Source: Caulobacter ginsengisoli
Lineage (GTDB): Bacteria > Pseudomonadota > Alphaproteobacteria > Caulobacterales > Caulobacteraceae
Length of the DNA: 64,000 nucleotides
Direction: 5' to 3'
Assembly (NCBI RefSeq): GCF_030814835.1
Contig: NZ_JAUSVS010000006.1
Coordinates: forward strand, 1 to 64,000
Position 1 is the stretch's first letter. Every line of letters begins with the position of its first letter. Under the pieces are notes generated by a model that saw nothing but the letters and a program-made list of their open reading frames with translations, was not told the origin of the DNA and did not search any database. Below, piece after piece: positions 1 to 9,520 of the stretch. The translations under genes and the position numbers were made by a program.

Positions 1-46
1 ACTCCCGTGAACGGCATCCCCAGCCTCCTTCCGAAGGCCGGAAAAC

Positions 47-82
47 TGTCACGGATGTCCCCGAACGCTTGTCACGGATGTC
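47..82. repeat. Tandem TGTCACGGATGTC repeats, possible insertion-sequence end
   Basis: The 13-mer TGTCACGGATGTC occurs at 47-59 and again at 70-82, a 23-bp period, and both copies are followed by CCG-like sequence. From memory, paired copies of this kind of sequence lie next to transposase genes of the IS481/IS21-like kind in alphaproteobacteria, so this may be the terminal part of an element lying mostly left of the window. No transposase is visible in the window, so the assignment is an inference. Confidence 0.4.
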
Positions 83-157
83 TCCGGTCCAAACACATCG
101 AGGAGGAGGGGTGCGCCATACCTTGCACCCGCCGCGCACTTCATCCACCGTCGCCCT

Positions 158-628
158 ATGAGCGCGCGGAAGTTCCTGGTCATCGCCGATGACAGCCCCG
201 AGTTCCAGGCGGCGCTGCGCTATGCCTGCCGCCGGGCCCGCTCGACCGGGGGGCGGCTGGCGCTGTTGCGGGTCATCCAGCCAGCGGTGTTCGAGCACTG
301 GTCGGGGGTGCGCGAGGAGATGGAGCGCCAGGAACGGGCCGAGGCCGAGGCCCAGCTGCAGAAGCTGGCCGAACTTATCGTCACCGAGACCGGCTCGCCG
401 CCCGAATTCCTGATCAAGCACGCCGAGACCACCCGCGCGGCCATCCGCGACGCCGTGCTGGCCGATCCCGACATCAAGATCATGGTCCTGGCCGCCGCCC
501 CCGGCCGCAATCCGGGGCCGATGATCAGCTCGCTGGCCAAGGACGGGGTCAGCTGGGGCGGCCGCAAGCTGCCGGTCACTATCGTGCCAGGCGATCTGAC
601 GGACGAGGAGATCGCGGATCTGGCGTGA
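158..628 (+). CDS. Universal stress protein (UspA family)
   Basis: A 156-residue single-domain Usp protein. The N-terminus (KFLVIADDSPEFQAALRYA) is the first beta strand and helix of the fold, with the Asp that usually contacts nucleotide, and the body alternates strands and helices. The ATP-binding G-x2-G-x9-G-S/T signature is not clear: a GRNPGPM stretch near residues 115-121 is followed by SSLAKDGVSWGG, so nucleotide binding is uncertain. The C-terminus PVTIVPG is the usual last strand. It is probably a cytoplasmic stress-response protein. In related genomes I recall a Usp gene near the Nfu gene; here a repeat element, a P450 and a chemoreceptor lie between them, which suggests insertion. 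Confidence 0.8.
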   Translation: MSARKFLVIADDSPEFQAALRYACRRARSTGGRLALLRVIQPAVFEHWSGVREEMERQERAEAEAQLQKLAELIVTETGSPPEFLIKHAETTRAAIRDAVLADPDIKIMVLAAAPGRNPGPMISSLAKDGVSWGGRKLPVTIVPGDLTDEEIADLA

Positions 629-653
629 GGGTGGTCGGAACGCCCGAAAGAAG

Positions 654-804
654 AATTGACCACGAACAACACGAACAACACGAACGGTCCGAGCCAATCT
701 CTCGACTGACCCGTAGGGTCTGGGAACCGAAACAGGCCTTCGGCCGAAGGGGCTCGGGGCAGCGCCAACCCGTTCGTGTTGTTCGTGTTGTTCGTGGTGA
801 AATT
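654..804. repeat. Palindromic element family A, copy 1
   Basis: Inverted repeats of about 34 bp (654-687 and 770-804) end an element of about 150 bp. Each arm contains tandem ACGAACAAC-type 9-mers. Inside lie a second inverted repeat (CCGAGCC 689-695, GGCTCGG 751-757) and two small hairpins (GACCC-N3-GGGTC near 708-720 and CCTTCGGCCGAAGG at 737-750). The same arms and inner hairpins recur in opposite orientation at 6573-6715. No open frame of note is present. It fills the space between the Usp gene and the 3' end of the convergent P450 gene. Confidence 0.85.
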
Positions 805-844
805 CTTACGGCCAAGGCGGCGCCTCGGCCGTAAGGAGCGGCCC

Positions 845-2113
845 TCAATACCGCGCCGGAATCACCACCGGCAGTGTCTCATACCCCTTCACGAAACTCG
901 AATAGACCCGCCGCGGCTCGCCCACGACCTGGATGTCCGGGAAGCGTTTCAGCGCCTCTTCCCAGACGATCTTCAGCTGCAGCTCGGCCAGGCGGTTGCC
1001 CACACAGCGGTGAATGCCGAACCCGAACGACAGGTGCTGGCGGGGCCGCTCGCGGTCGATGATGAAGGCGTTGGGGTTGTCGATGGCCCGCTCGTCGCGG
1101 TTGCCCGAGACGTACCACATCACCACCTTGTCGCCCTTGCGGATGGTCTGGCCGCCGATCTCGTAGTCGGCGACGGCGGTGCGGCGCATGTGGGCCAGCG
1201 GGGTCTGCCAGCGGATGATCTCGGGCACCATCGAGGTGATCAGCCCATGATCGGCCTTGAGCTTGGCGTATTCCGCCGGGTTCTGGTTCAGCGCCAGCAG
1301 GCCGCCGGTGATCGAGTTGCGGGTGGTGTCGTTGCCCCCGACGATCAGCAGGATGACATTGCCCAGGTATTCCATGGGCTCCATGTTCCGCGTCGCCTCG
1401 CCATGGGCCAGCATGGAGATCAGGTCGCCCTTGGGCTCGCTGTTGACCCGCTCGTTCCACAGGTTGGTGAAGTAGGCCAGACACTCCATCAGCTCGGCCC
1501 GCCGCTCGTCCTCGGTCTCGACCAGGCCGCCGACGCCGGGGATGGTGGTGGTGATGTCCGACCAGCGGGTCAGCTTGCGGCGATCCTCCCAGGGAAAGTC
1601 GAACAGCGTCGCCAGCATCTGGGTGGTCAGCTCGACCGAGACCTTGTCGACCCAGTCGAACTCTTCCCCGATCGGCAGGCCGTCGAGGATGCCCCCGACC
1701 CGCTCGCGGATGATCGGCTCCATCTGGGCCAGGTTGTGGGGCGAGACGATGGGGCTGACCGTCTTGCGCTGGATGTCGTGCTTGGGCGGGTCCATGGCGA
1801 TGAACATCGGCATGACGAAGTCTTCGTCGAAGTCGCCGACGGTGATGCCGCCCAGGTGCGCGTCCGAGCTGAACACCTGGTGGTTGGTGTCGATGGCCAT
1901 GATGTCGGCGTAGCGGGTCACCGACCAGTAGTTCCCGTAGTCGGCCTCGGTCTCGACCCAGTGGATCGGCGCCTCGTTGCGCAGCCGCTCGAAATACGGC
2001 CAGAAGGTATCGGTGCGGAACCGCTCGGGATCGGCGACGTCGATGCTCGAGAGGGGGCGGCTGTAGGCGTCCTCGCGCGCTGCCCGTTGCAGATCGAAGG
2101 CTCCGTCGGCCAT
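845..2113 (-). CDS. Cytochrome P450, CYP153-like (alkane/fatty-acid terminal hydroxylase family)
   Basis: A 422-residue soluble bacterial P450. Visible motifs are the I-helix GGNDTT (259-264), the K-helix E-x-x-R (E298-R301) and the haem loop HLSFGFGIHRCVGNRLAE, with axial Cys370. The haem loop, VGGNDTTRNS and MWYVSGNRDE closely match the CYP153 family, which hydroxylates terminal carbons of medium-chain alkanes and related substrates using ferredoxin and ferredoxin reductase partners. No redox partner gene is nearby, so electrons must come from elsewhere. ATG at 2113 is chosen because GGGAG lies just upstream and the N-terminus then has family length; an open frame runs 29 codons further. 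It lies downstream of and codirectional with a chemoreceptor gene. The family call is firm, the substrate is inferred. Confidence 0.92.
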   Translation of the reverse strand: MADGAFDLQRAAREDAYSRPLSSIDVADPERFRTDTFWPYFERLRNEAPIHWVETEADYGNYWSVTRYADIMAIDTNHQVFSSDAHLGGITVGDFDEDFVMPMFIAMDPPKHDIQRKTVSPIVSPHNLAQMEPIIRERVGGILDGLPIGEEFDWVDKVSVELTTQMLATLFDFPWEDRRKLTRWSDITTTIPGVGGLVETEDERRAELMECLAYFTNLWNERVNSEPKGDLISMLAHGEATRNMEPMEYLGNVILLIVGGNDTTRNSITGGLLALNQNPAEYAKLKADHGLITSMVPEIIRWQTPLAHMRRTAVADYEIGGQTIRKGDKVVMWYVSGNRDERAIDNPNAFIIDRERPRQHLSFGFGIHRCVGNRLAELQLKIVWEEALKRFPDIQVVGEPRRVYSSFVKGYETLPVVIPARY

Positions 2114-2257
2114 GGCTGTCTCCCGTCGCTTTTCTTGTGCGCCCCGTTTTCTTGCAAGGAGGCCTGCACAGCCACCCGTACGGCAAGACGCAGGCGCCAT
2201 GGTGACGCCTGCGTCAGGTTTCGCAAGTCAAATGCGGAGGAGAACTACGCAGCCCGC

Positions 2258-4096
2258 CTAGCTGGCTCGGGCGTAGCCCTGCCGCGGCTGCGGCTGGTCG
2301 CCCAGCTTGAAGCGGCGGATAAGCCCGCCCAGCTGCACCGCTTCCTGGCGCATCGAGTGCGAGGCGGCGGTGGACTGCTCGACCATGGCGGCGTTCTGCT
2401 GGGTCATCTGGTCCATGTGGTTCACGGCGCCGTTGACCTCGGCCAGGCCCGTCGACTGTTCGCGCACCGAAGCGGCGATCTCGCTGATCTGGCGGGTGAT
2501 CTCGACCACCCGGCCGGCGATGCGTTCCAGGGCAGCGCCCGCTTCCCCGACCAGCGAGGCGCCCGAGCGGATCTGCGAGCCGGAGGTGTCGATCAGGCTC
2601 TTGATCTCCTTGGCCGCGTCGGCGGAGCGCTGGGCGAGCGCCCGCACTTCGGAGGCGACGACCGCGAAGCCGCGGCCGGCTTCCCCGGCCCGGGCCGCTT
2701 CGACCCCGGCGTTCAGGGCCAGCAGGTTGGTCTGGAAGGCGATCTCGTCGATCAGCCCGATGATCTGGGTGATCTGGCGGCTGCTGCTTTCGATCTCGCT
2801 CATGGCGGCGACGGCCTTGCGGACCACCTCGCCGCTGTTGCGGGCGTCGTCGCCGGCCTCGGCGACCGTGCGGTCGGCATGGCTGGCGCCCTCGGCGGTG
2901 CGGACGGCGGCGGCGGTGATCTCGTGCAGGGCGGCGGCGGTCTCTTCGAGGCTGGCGGCCTGCTGCTCGGTGCGACGCGACAGGTCGTCGGCGGCCGAGC
3001 TGATCTCGCCCGAGGCGGCCTCGATGCCGGTGGCCCCGGCGGCGATGCTGCCCATGATCTCGCGCAGCTGGTCGACGGTGCCGTTGAAGTCGGTGCGCAG
3101 CTTTTCATAGGCGCTGGCGAAGGGCTGCTCGATGCGGCAGGTCAGGTCGCCGGCGGTCAGGCGGCCCAGCGCGCTGGCCAGGCCCTCGACGACGGTGGCC
3201 TGTTCGCGGGCCAGTTCGGCGCGCGAGCGTTCCTGGTCGGCCCCGGCGGCGGCCCGCTCGGCGTCCAGTTCCTTTTCGCGTTCGTGCAGTTCGGCCAGCC
3301 GCAACTGGTTGTCGCGGAACACCACCAGCGAGCGGACGATGGCGCCCAGCTCGTCGGCGCGCTTGATCCTGTCGAGATCCACCTTGTTGTCGCCGGCGGC
3401 CAGCTTCTGGGTGGCGTCGGCGATCTTGATGACGCCCTGGCGGGTGCGGATGACCAGCACCGCGGCGATGCCGGCCACGACCAGCAGGGTCAGGCCCGCC
3501 AGCCCGGCGGCGGCCAGGCCCATGGCCGAGGCGCTGGCCTGGGATTTCTTGGCTTCGGCGACCGTGGCGGCGGTGCTGGCGGCCTGGGCGGCGGCCAGTC
3601 GCTTGTTCATCGTCACATACTGCTGCTCGAACGGCACCGTGAACTGGGCGGCGGTGCTGGCGTCGGCCGACAGCATGGAGAACACCAGGTCGACCGCGTC
3701 GCCGTAGTCCTTGAGGTCCTTCTTCAGGGCCGTCAGCGACTTGACCTGCGACTTGGGCGCCGTCTTCAGCGCGTCGTCGACCTCCTTGCGGGTGACGCCG
3801 ATCGCGGTGGCCAGGGCGGCGGCGCGGCCATCCAGCTTGTCGGTCTCGATCTCGGCGAACTTGTGGGTCAGCAGCAGATAGAGCTCGCCGTGCTCGGCGG
3901 TGATCTCGTTGGAGATCTGGGCCAGCTTCAGGCTCGCCGGCATGTCGGTGTTGACCACCGTGCCGAGCTGGGCGTTCTGGCGCTGGTTGAGCACGAACGA
4001 TCCGCCGGCCACCAGGGCCAGGGCGATCAGGGCCAGCAGCGGCGCCAGGCCGATCTTCACGGCCAGCGGGGCGTCATCGAGGCGGAACATGCGCAT
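2258..4096 (-). CDS. Methyl-accepting chemotaxis protein
   Basis: A 612-residue transducer with classic topology: a short cytoplasmic N-terminus, TM1 about residues 13-35, a periplasmic four-helix-like sensor of about 150 residues, TM2 about 191-216, HAMP ([19 protein letters not shown] onward, with a second HAMP-like stretch near 303-345), and a cytoplasmic signalling coiled coil. The hairpin tip (about 451-481; [20 protein letters not shown]) binds CheA/CheW. The C-terminus ends YARAS, so there is no NWETF-like CheR/CheB tether. The ligand cannot be read from sequence. It lies 144 bp upstream of the P450 in the same direction. ATG at 4096 gives the expected positively charged start before TM1. 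Confidence 0.93.
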   Translation of the reverse strand: MRMFRLDDAPLAVKIGLAPLLALIALALVAGGSFVLNQRQNAQLGTVVNTDMPASLKLAQISNEITAEHGELYLLLTHKFAEIETDKLDGRAAALATAIGVTRKEVDDALKTAPKSQVKSLTALKKDLKDYGDAVDLVFSMLSADASTAAQFTVPFEQQYVTMNKRLAAAQAASTAATVAEAKKSQASASAMGLAAAGLAGLTLLVVAGIAAVLVIRTRQGVIKIADATQKLAAGDNKVDLDRIKRADELGAIVRSLVVFRDNQLRLAELHEREKELDAERAAAGADQERSRAELAREQATVVEGLASALGRLTAGDLTCRIEQPFASAYEKLRTDFNGTVDQLREIMGSIAAGATGIEAASGEISSAADDLSRRTEQQAASLEETAAALHEITAAAVRTAEGASHADRTVAEAGDDARNSGEVVRKAVAAMSEIESSSRQITQIIGLIDEIAFQTNLLALNAGVEAARAGEAGRGFAVVASEVRALAQRSADAAKEIKSLIDTSGSQIRSGASLVGEAGAALERIAGRVVEITRQISEIAASVREQSTGLAEVNGAVNHMDQMTQQNAAMVEQSTAASHSMRQEAVQLGGLIRRFKLGDQPQPRQGYARAS

Positions 4097-4256
4097 GTCG
4101 GTTCAGTCAGCCTTGGTTAGGGTAAACCTAATTTGGGGGCCGAAGATGAGCCGAAGGTTAAGGATGTTCCGGGAAACCGCCTGGACGTGAAAAAATTGTC
4201 GTCTCGGCGGGGCGCCGGCGACGCCAAGCCATCGATCCACCGCCGGGCGTCATGAG

Positions 4257-4430
4257 AGGTGGGATTAAACTGGGAAGGAAGAGAAGGGGAAGAAGAAGCG
4301 CAAGCTGCGACGCTGTCCCTCGATAGCGCCGCAGGCATTATTTCTCGAAGACAGCCTGCGGCGCATCCAGCGAGCCACTGTCGCTTGCTCTTCTTCTCTA
4401 GAACTTATCTTCCTGTCGCGAAGCGACCCC
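4257..4430. repeat. Palindromic element family B, copy 1 (decayed)
   Basis: The left end GATTAAACTGGGAAGGAAG (from 4262) followed by GAGAAGGGGAAGAAGAAGCG matches the arms of the copies at 50898-51103 and 59370-59581. The right side (CGCTTGCTCTTCTTCTCTAG near 4383, then CTTATCTTCCTGTCGCGAAGCG) is a diverged complementary arm. Inner CCGCAGGC...GCCTGCGG pairs are present. The element fills much of the gene-free stretch 4097-4558. The rest of that stretch holds the chemoreceptor upstream region (4097-4256), in which I see no clear motif, and the hairpin at 4499-4522. Confidence 0.7.
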
Positions 4431-4498
4431 AAAATCCCGTGCGTCCGCGACCCCGGAGCTTCGGGTTTCGCTCCGCTCCTGCACCCCCGAACGCGAAC

Positions 4499-4522
4499 GG
4501 GGCGGACATGGCTGTCCGCCCC
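4499..4522 (-). terminator. Strong hairpin downstream of the TonB-C-like gene
   Basis: A perfect 10-bp stem (GGGGCGGACA / TGTCCGCCCC) with a 4-nt loop, 37 bp after the stop of the minus-strand gene at 4559. There is no U-run on either side, so it is a transcript-end or stability hairpin rather than a textbook intrinsic terminator. Confidence 0.55.
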
Positions 4523-4558
4523 GTTGCAGGTATCCCCTGTAGACCTAGAGGCTGAAGA

Positions 4559-4864
4559 TCAGCCGCCGCCCGGGAAACGCACCGGCACGCGGACCGTGCC
4601 GGTCTTGGCGCCCATGGGCAGCACCGAGGCGACGCACATGGCGGCGGCTTCGAAGCCCTTGTTCGGCGCATCGCTCTCGACGACCGCGCAGTTGGTCAGC
4701 TTGCCGCCGTCGGCGGTGCAGGAGAGCATGATGTTGGCGGCTTGCCGCGGATTGGCGTGCTTGGCCAGGCAGCCGGAGATCTGACCTTGCAGATCGGCGG
4801 CGCCGACCGACGAAGCGACCATGGCGGCCCCGACAACACCGGCGATGAAGAGAGGATATTTCAT
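4559..4864 (-). CDS. Small secreted TonB C-terminal-domain-like protein
   Basis: 101 residues. A signal peptide (MKYPLFIAGVVGAAMVASSVGA, cleavage about residue 22-23) is followed by a compact domain with three Cys and the pattern CTADGGKLTNCAVVESDAPNKGF ... GTVRVPVRFPGG. The pattern G-x-L-x-N-C-x-V and final VRVPVRF resemble the energy-transducer TonB C-terminal fold, which in Caulobacterales also occurs as stand-alone periplasmic proteins. With no transmembrane anchor or proline-rich linker it cannot energise a receptor by itself, so its role is unknown. It is monocistronic, with about 200 bp before the divergent Nfu gene. A second, lipoprotein relative lies at 21651. Confidence 0.65.
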   Translation of the reverse strand: MKYPLFIAGVVGAAMVASSVGAADLQGQISGCLAKHANPRQAANIMLSCTADGGKLTNCAVVESDAPNKGFEAAAMCVASVLPMGAKTGTVRVPVRFPGGG

Positions 4865-5026
4865 CCTGCTATAGCCCCTTCTGAGCAGTTAGGAGTGGTT
4901 TTGACCCTCAGAGGTTTAGGGGCTTGGGGTTAAAAACGGACTTACAAGCCGTTATCGAGGATTGAATATCAGCGGTTTTTTTCAGGTCCTTGCCGGCCCA
5001 TGACTCAAGCGCCATCTACGGCGTTG

Positions 5027-5055
5027 CTGACCCTCGTCCCAAAGCGGGCTATAAA
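5027..5055 (+). promoter_or_regulatory. Candidate promoter giving a leaderless Nfu transcript
   Basis: CTGACC (5027-5032), a 17-bp spacer and TATAAA (5050-5055). Transcription would start about 7 bp after the -10, at 5062-5063, the A of the ATG. The Nfu ATG has no Shine-Dalgarno (AAAGACTCTC precedes it), which fits a leaderless mRNA. This is predicted from spacing only. Confidence 0.4.
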
Positions 5056-5062
5056 GACTCTC

Positions 5063-5629
5063 ATGTTCATCCAGACCGAAAATACCCCGAATCCTGAAGT
5101 GCTTAAGTTCCTGCCGGGCCGCGAAGTGCTGGGCGAGGGCGCCCGGGAATTCCGCGACGCCCAGGAGGCCGCCGCCAGCCCGCTGGCCAAGGCCCTGTTC
5201 GACCTGGACAATGTGTCGCGGGTGTTTTTCGGCCCCGACTTCCTGACCGTGACCAAGGACCCGGACGCCGACTGGCCGCACCTGAAGGCCCCGATCCTGG
5301 CGGCGATCATGGACCATTTCACCAGCGGCGCCCCGCTGCTGACCGACATGAGCGACCAGGGTCACGACACCACCGAATACGAGGGCGAAACCGCCCAGAT
5401 CGTCGCCGAGATCAAGGAGCTGCTGGACAGCCGCATCCGCCCGGCCGTGGCCCAGGACGGCGGCGACATCGTCTTCTCGCGCTTCGAGCCGGAGAGCGGC
5501 GTGGTCTACCTGCACATGCGCGGCGCCTGCTCGGGCTGCCCCTCGTCCTCGGCGACCCTGAAGGCCGGGGTCGAGAACATGCTCAGGCACTATGTGCCGG
5601 AAGTGACCCGGGTCGAGCAGACCCTCTAG
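5063..5629 (+). CDS. Nfu-type Fe-S scaffold/carrier protein
   Basis: 188 residues with the alphaproteobacterial/mitochondrial Nfu layout: an N-terminal Nfu_N domain (MFIQTENTPNPEVLKFLPG, residues 1-about 90) and a C-terminal NifU-like domain (about 110-188) with the cluster-binding C-x-x-C (C156, C159) in GACSGCPSS. It delivers [4Fe-4S] clusters to apoproteins in the cytoplasm; MiaB, encoded nearby, is one of many 4Fe-4S enzymes. ATG at 5063 is chosen because the family always begins MFIQTE; an upstream in-frame ATG at 5000 gives a nonconserved extension. rimI starts 4 bp after the stop, so they are probably cotranscribed. Confidence 0.93.
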   Translation: MFIQTENTPNPEVLKFLPGREVLGEGAREFRDAQEAAASPLAKALFDLDNVSRVFFGPDFLTVTKDPDADWPHLKAPILAAIMDHFTSGAPLLTDMSDQGHDTTEYEGETAQIVAEIKELLDSRIRPAVAQDGGDIVFSRFEPESGVVYLHMRGACSGCPSSSATLKAGVENMLRHYVPEVTRVEQTL

Positions 5630-5633
5630 GGCC

Positions 5634-6062
5634 GTGAACCCCCGCCTCATCGAGCCCACCCCCGCCGAGACCGAGCGCCTGGCCGCCATCCATGCCAGCG
5701 CCTTCGACGAGGTCTGGGGCGAGAAGGCCTTCGCCGACCTGCTGTCGCAACCGGGCATGTTCGGCCTGGCCACCGATCAGGGGCTGATCCTCTGCCGCCA
5801 TGTCGTCGACGAGGGCGAGGTGGTCACCCTGGCCGTGACTCCCGCCGCCCGCCGCCAGGGCCAGGCCAGGGCCCTGATCGAGGCGGCCCAGGTCGTGCTG
5901 GTCCAGCTGGGCGCGGCGACCCTGTTTCTGGAGGTCAGCGCCGAGAACCCGGCGGCGATCAATCTCTATGCGGGGCTGGGGTTCGAGCAGGTCGGGCGGC
6001 GCCGCGACTACTATGCCGACGGCTCTGACGCCCTGGTGATGCGGCTTTCCCTTAACAGGTGA
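5634..6062 (+). CDS. rimI: Ribosomal protein bS18 alanine N-acetyltransferase-like GNAT
   Basis: 142 residues, GTG start 4 bp after the Nfu stop. A GNAT fold: HVVDEGEVVTLAVTPAARRQGQARALIEAA contains the acetyl-CoA loop (R/Q-x-x-G-x-A), followed by LEVSAENPAAINLYAGLGFEQVGRRRDYY, the typical RimI C-terminal half with N-P-A-A-I-x-L-Y and the terminal YY(A/S)DG. RimI acetylates the N-terminal Ala of ribosomal protein S18. In many alphaproteobacteria rimI is preceded by tsaB; here Nfu abuts it directly and no tsaB is present. Confidence 0.85.
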   Translation: MNPRLIEPTPAETERLAAIHASAFDEVWGEKAFADLLSQPGMFGLATDQGLILCRHVVDEGEVVTLAVTPAARRQGQARALIEAAQVVLVQLGAATLFLEVSAENPAAINLYAGLGFEQVGRRRDYYADGSDALVMRLSLNR

Positions 6063-6121
6063 GGCCGGGCGGCCTATGTTCCGCCCAACCTGGCCTAAGA
6101 GACTCGTATTCGGAGAGCCCT

Positions 6122-6532
6122 GTGGACCGCCTCGAAAAACTCTGCGTGGAAAAAGGCATGCGGATGACCGACCAGCGCCGGGTGATCGCCCGCGTGCTGT
6201 CGACGGCCCACGACCACCCGGACGTCGAGGAACTCTACCGCCGCGCCCACGCCGTCGATCCGCACATCTCCATCGCCACCGTGTATCGGACCGTGCGGCT
6301 GTTCGAGGAAGCCAACATCATCGAGCGGCACGACTTCCGCGACGGCCGCTCGCGCTACGAGGAAGCCCCCGACACCCACCACGACCACCTGATCGACATG
6401 AAGACCGGCAAGGTCATCGAGTTCGTCGACGAGGAGATCGAGCGCCTGCAACAGGCCATCGCCCGCAAGCTGGGCTACCGCCTGGTCGACCACCGGCTGG
6501 AACTCTACGGGGTGCCGGCGGACAGCGAGTAG
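6122..6532 (+). CDS. fur: Ferric uptake regulator Fur (alphaproteobacterial type)
   Basis: 136 residues: a winged-helix DNA-binding domain (GMRMTDQRRVIARVL; recognition helix ISIATVYRTVRLFEEANII, about 49-68) and a dimerisation domain with the metal-ligand stretch HHDH (86-89). The HHDHLICxxC of enterobacterial Fur reads HHDHLIDMKTGK here, so the structural-zinc cysteines are absent, as I recall for other alphaproteobacterial Fur proteins. It represses iron-uptake genes with Fe2+ as corepressor. The GTG at 6122 is chosen because GGAGAG lies just upstream and the protein then starts at the usual point; the frame is open from 6059 within rimI. A palindromic element separates it from miaB. Confidence 0.93.
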   Translation: MDRLEKLCVEKGMRMTDQRRVIARVLSTAHDHPDVEELYRRAHAVDPHISIATVYRTVRLFEEANIIERHDFRDGRSRYEEAPDTHHDHLIDMKTGKVIEFVDEEIERLQQAIARKLGYRLVDHRLELYGVPADSE

Positions 6533-6572
6533 TCGCTCCGCCTCGAAGCCGTGGAAGCGGTGAGGCCGCAAG

Positions 6573-6715
6573 GTTTCACCACGAACAACACGAACAACAC
6601 GAACGGAGCCAAGAGCGTGTCCTTGCCGAAGGCCGTTCCTATTGAGAGACCCTTCGGGTCGAAGCTCGGGTCGGCGCGGACCCGTTCGTGTTGTTCGTGT
6701 TGTTCGTGGTGAAAA
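6573..6715. repeat. Palindromic element family A, copy 2
   Basis: Arms of about 33-35 bp at 6573-6606 and 6681-6715 match those of the copy at 654-804 (tandem ACGAACAAC). The inner part carries GCCGAAGGCC and GACCC-TTC-GGGTC hairpins in the order expected if this copy is inverted relative to copy 1. Flanks also share GCCGCAAG-like sequence. It fills the fur-miaB gap and may end the fur transcript by folding. Confidence 0.87.
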
Positions 6716-6800
6716 TCTTACTGCCGATCGGCCCGCATCCACGCCTGACGGCCGCGCCAAGCTTGCGCCGCCACACCCGCAACCCCATAAACCCGTCGCA

Positions 6801-8143
<1,343 letters not shown>

Positions 8144-8147
<4 letters not shown>

Positions 8148-9085
8148 GCAGACCCCCCGAGTTCCTGCCGCTCTCCGACGAGGCGGTGCGCGCCATTTCC
8201 GGTCCGGGCGGGCGCCACGCCGCCCTGATCGAGGACGCCTTCAAGGTGCTGGTCGAGACCCCCGGCGGCGGCGTCTCGGTCGACGGCGACGCCCGCGCCC
8301 GCGGCCAGGCCAAGACCGCCATCACCCTGCTGGCCGAAAAGGCCGACGCCGGCGACACGGTCGGCGAGTCCGACGTGCGGGTGGCGGTCGGCCAGGCTCG
8401 CTCGGGCGGAGCCTCCACTGCCCCCGGCGGCGCCCGCAAGGGGCCCGTCTCGCCCAAGACCGCCAACCAGGCCGACTACATGGCCGCCATGGGCCGCCAT
8501 GACCTGGTGTTCGGCCTGGGGCCCGCCGGCACCGGCAAGACCTTCCTGGCCGTCGCCCACGGGGCCGGATTGCTGATGCGGGGCGAGGTCGACCGGCTGA
8601 TCGTCACCCGCCCCGCCGTCGAGGCCGGCGAGCGGCTGGGCTTCCTGCCCGGCGACCTGACCGAGAAGGTCGACCCCTACATGGCTCCGGTCTGGGAGAG
8701 CCTGACCCAGATCGTCGGCTCCGAGCAGCTGCGCCGCCGCCGCGACAAGGGCGAGATCGAGGTCGCCCCCGTCGCCTTCATGCGCGGCCGCACCCTGGCC
8801 CATGCCTTCGTCATCGTCGATGAGGCCCAGAACCTCTCGCGCCTGCAGATGAAGATGGTGCTGACCCGGCTGGGCGAAGGGGCCCGCATGGCGGTCACCG
8901 GCGATCCCAGCCAGATCGACCTGCTCAACGCCCGTGACTCGGGCCTGGCTCATGCCGTCGCCATCCTGGAAGGCGTCGAGGGGGTCGGCGTCACCCGCTT
9001 CACCGCCGCCGACGTGGTGCGCCACCCGCTGGTCGCCCGCATCGTCGACGCCTACGACGCCGATGCGGCGAAACGCGGCCGATGA
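8144..9085 (+). CDS. ybeZ: PhoH-like ATPase (YbeZ)
   Basis: 313 residues. Walker A GPAGTGKT (126-133), Walker [11 protein letters not shown] near 225-234, and the TGDPSQIDL sensor segment of the PhoH family. It is an RNA-associated ATPase working with the endoribonuclease YbeY, encoded immediately downstream with an ATGATC overlap. The N-terminal about 110 residues carry the usual KH-like region. The 4-bp overlap with miaB and with ybeY indicates translational coupling. Confidence 0.95.
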
Positions 9086-9513
9086 TCGAAGTCGAAATCG
9101 AGGACGAGGCCTGGACCCGGGCCCTGCCGCAGGCCGAGATCCTGGTCATGGTCGCGGCCGACGCGGCCCTGACCGGCGGCGGAACCGTCGCGGTGCTGCT
9201 CACCTCCGACGATGAGGTCGCCGCCCTCAACCAGCAGTTCCGCGGCAAGGCCGGCCCGACCAATGTGCTGAGCTTCCCCGCCCCGCCCAATCCCGAGGAC
9301 AGCCGGGGCGACATCGCCCTGGCCTATGGCGTCTGCGCCCGCGAGGCGGCCGAGCAGGGCAAGTCCCTGGCCGACCATCTGCAACACCTGGTGGCGCACG
9401 GTGTGCTGCATCTATTAGGATACGACCACCAGACCGAGGCGCAGGCCGAGGCGATGGAGGCGCTGGAACGCGCCATTCTGTCCGGGATCGGCGTCTCCGA
9501 TCCCTACGCCTAG
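9082..9513 (+). CDS. ybeY: Endoribonuclease YbeY (16S rRNA maturation)
   Basis: 143 residues. The zinc motif H-G-x-L-H-L-x-G-Y-D-H is present (His106, His110, His116), preceded by the conserved TNVLSFP. YbeY processes the 3' end of 16S rRNA and takes part in ribosome quality control. Length and motif are normal. It starts inside the phoH stop, and corC follows after 7 bp. Confidence 0.96.
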   Translation: MIEVEIEDEAWTRALPQAEILVMVAADAALTGGGTVAVLLTSDDEVAALNQQFRGKAGPTNVLSFPAPPNPEDSRGDIALAYGVCAREAAEQGKSLADHLQHLVAHGVLHLLGYDHQTEAQAEAMEALERAILSGIGVSDPYA

Positions 9514-9520
9514 GGAAACG

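Noticed and set aside
654..804. Tandem ACGAACAAC units considered as a CRISPR or VNTR
   Set aside because: Units are 9 bp without spacers and occur as complementary arms of a palindrome.
776..4120. Very long open frame (over 1100 codons) opposite the P450 and chemoreceptor genes
   Set aside because: It is the antisense shadow of two well-recognised genes; the product is low-complexity Gly/Asp/Leu-rich with no family match, as expected from GC3 bias.
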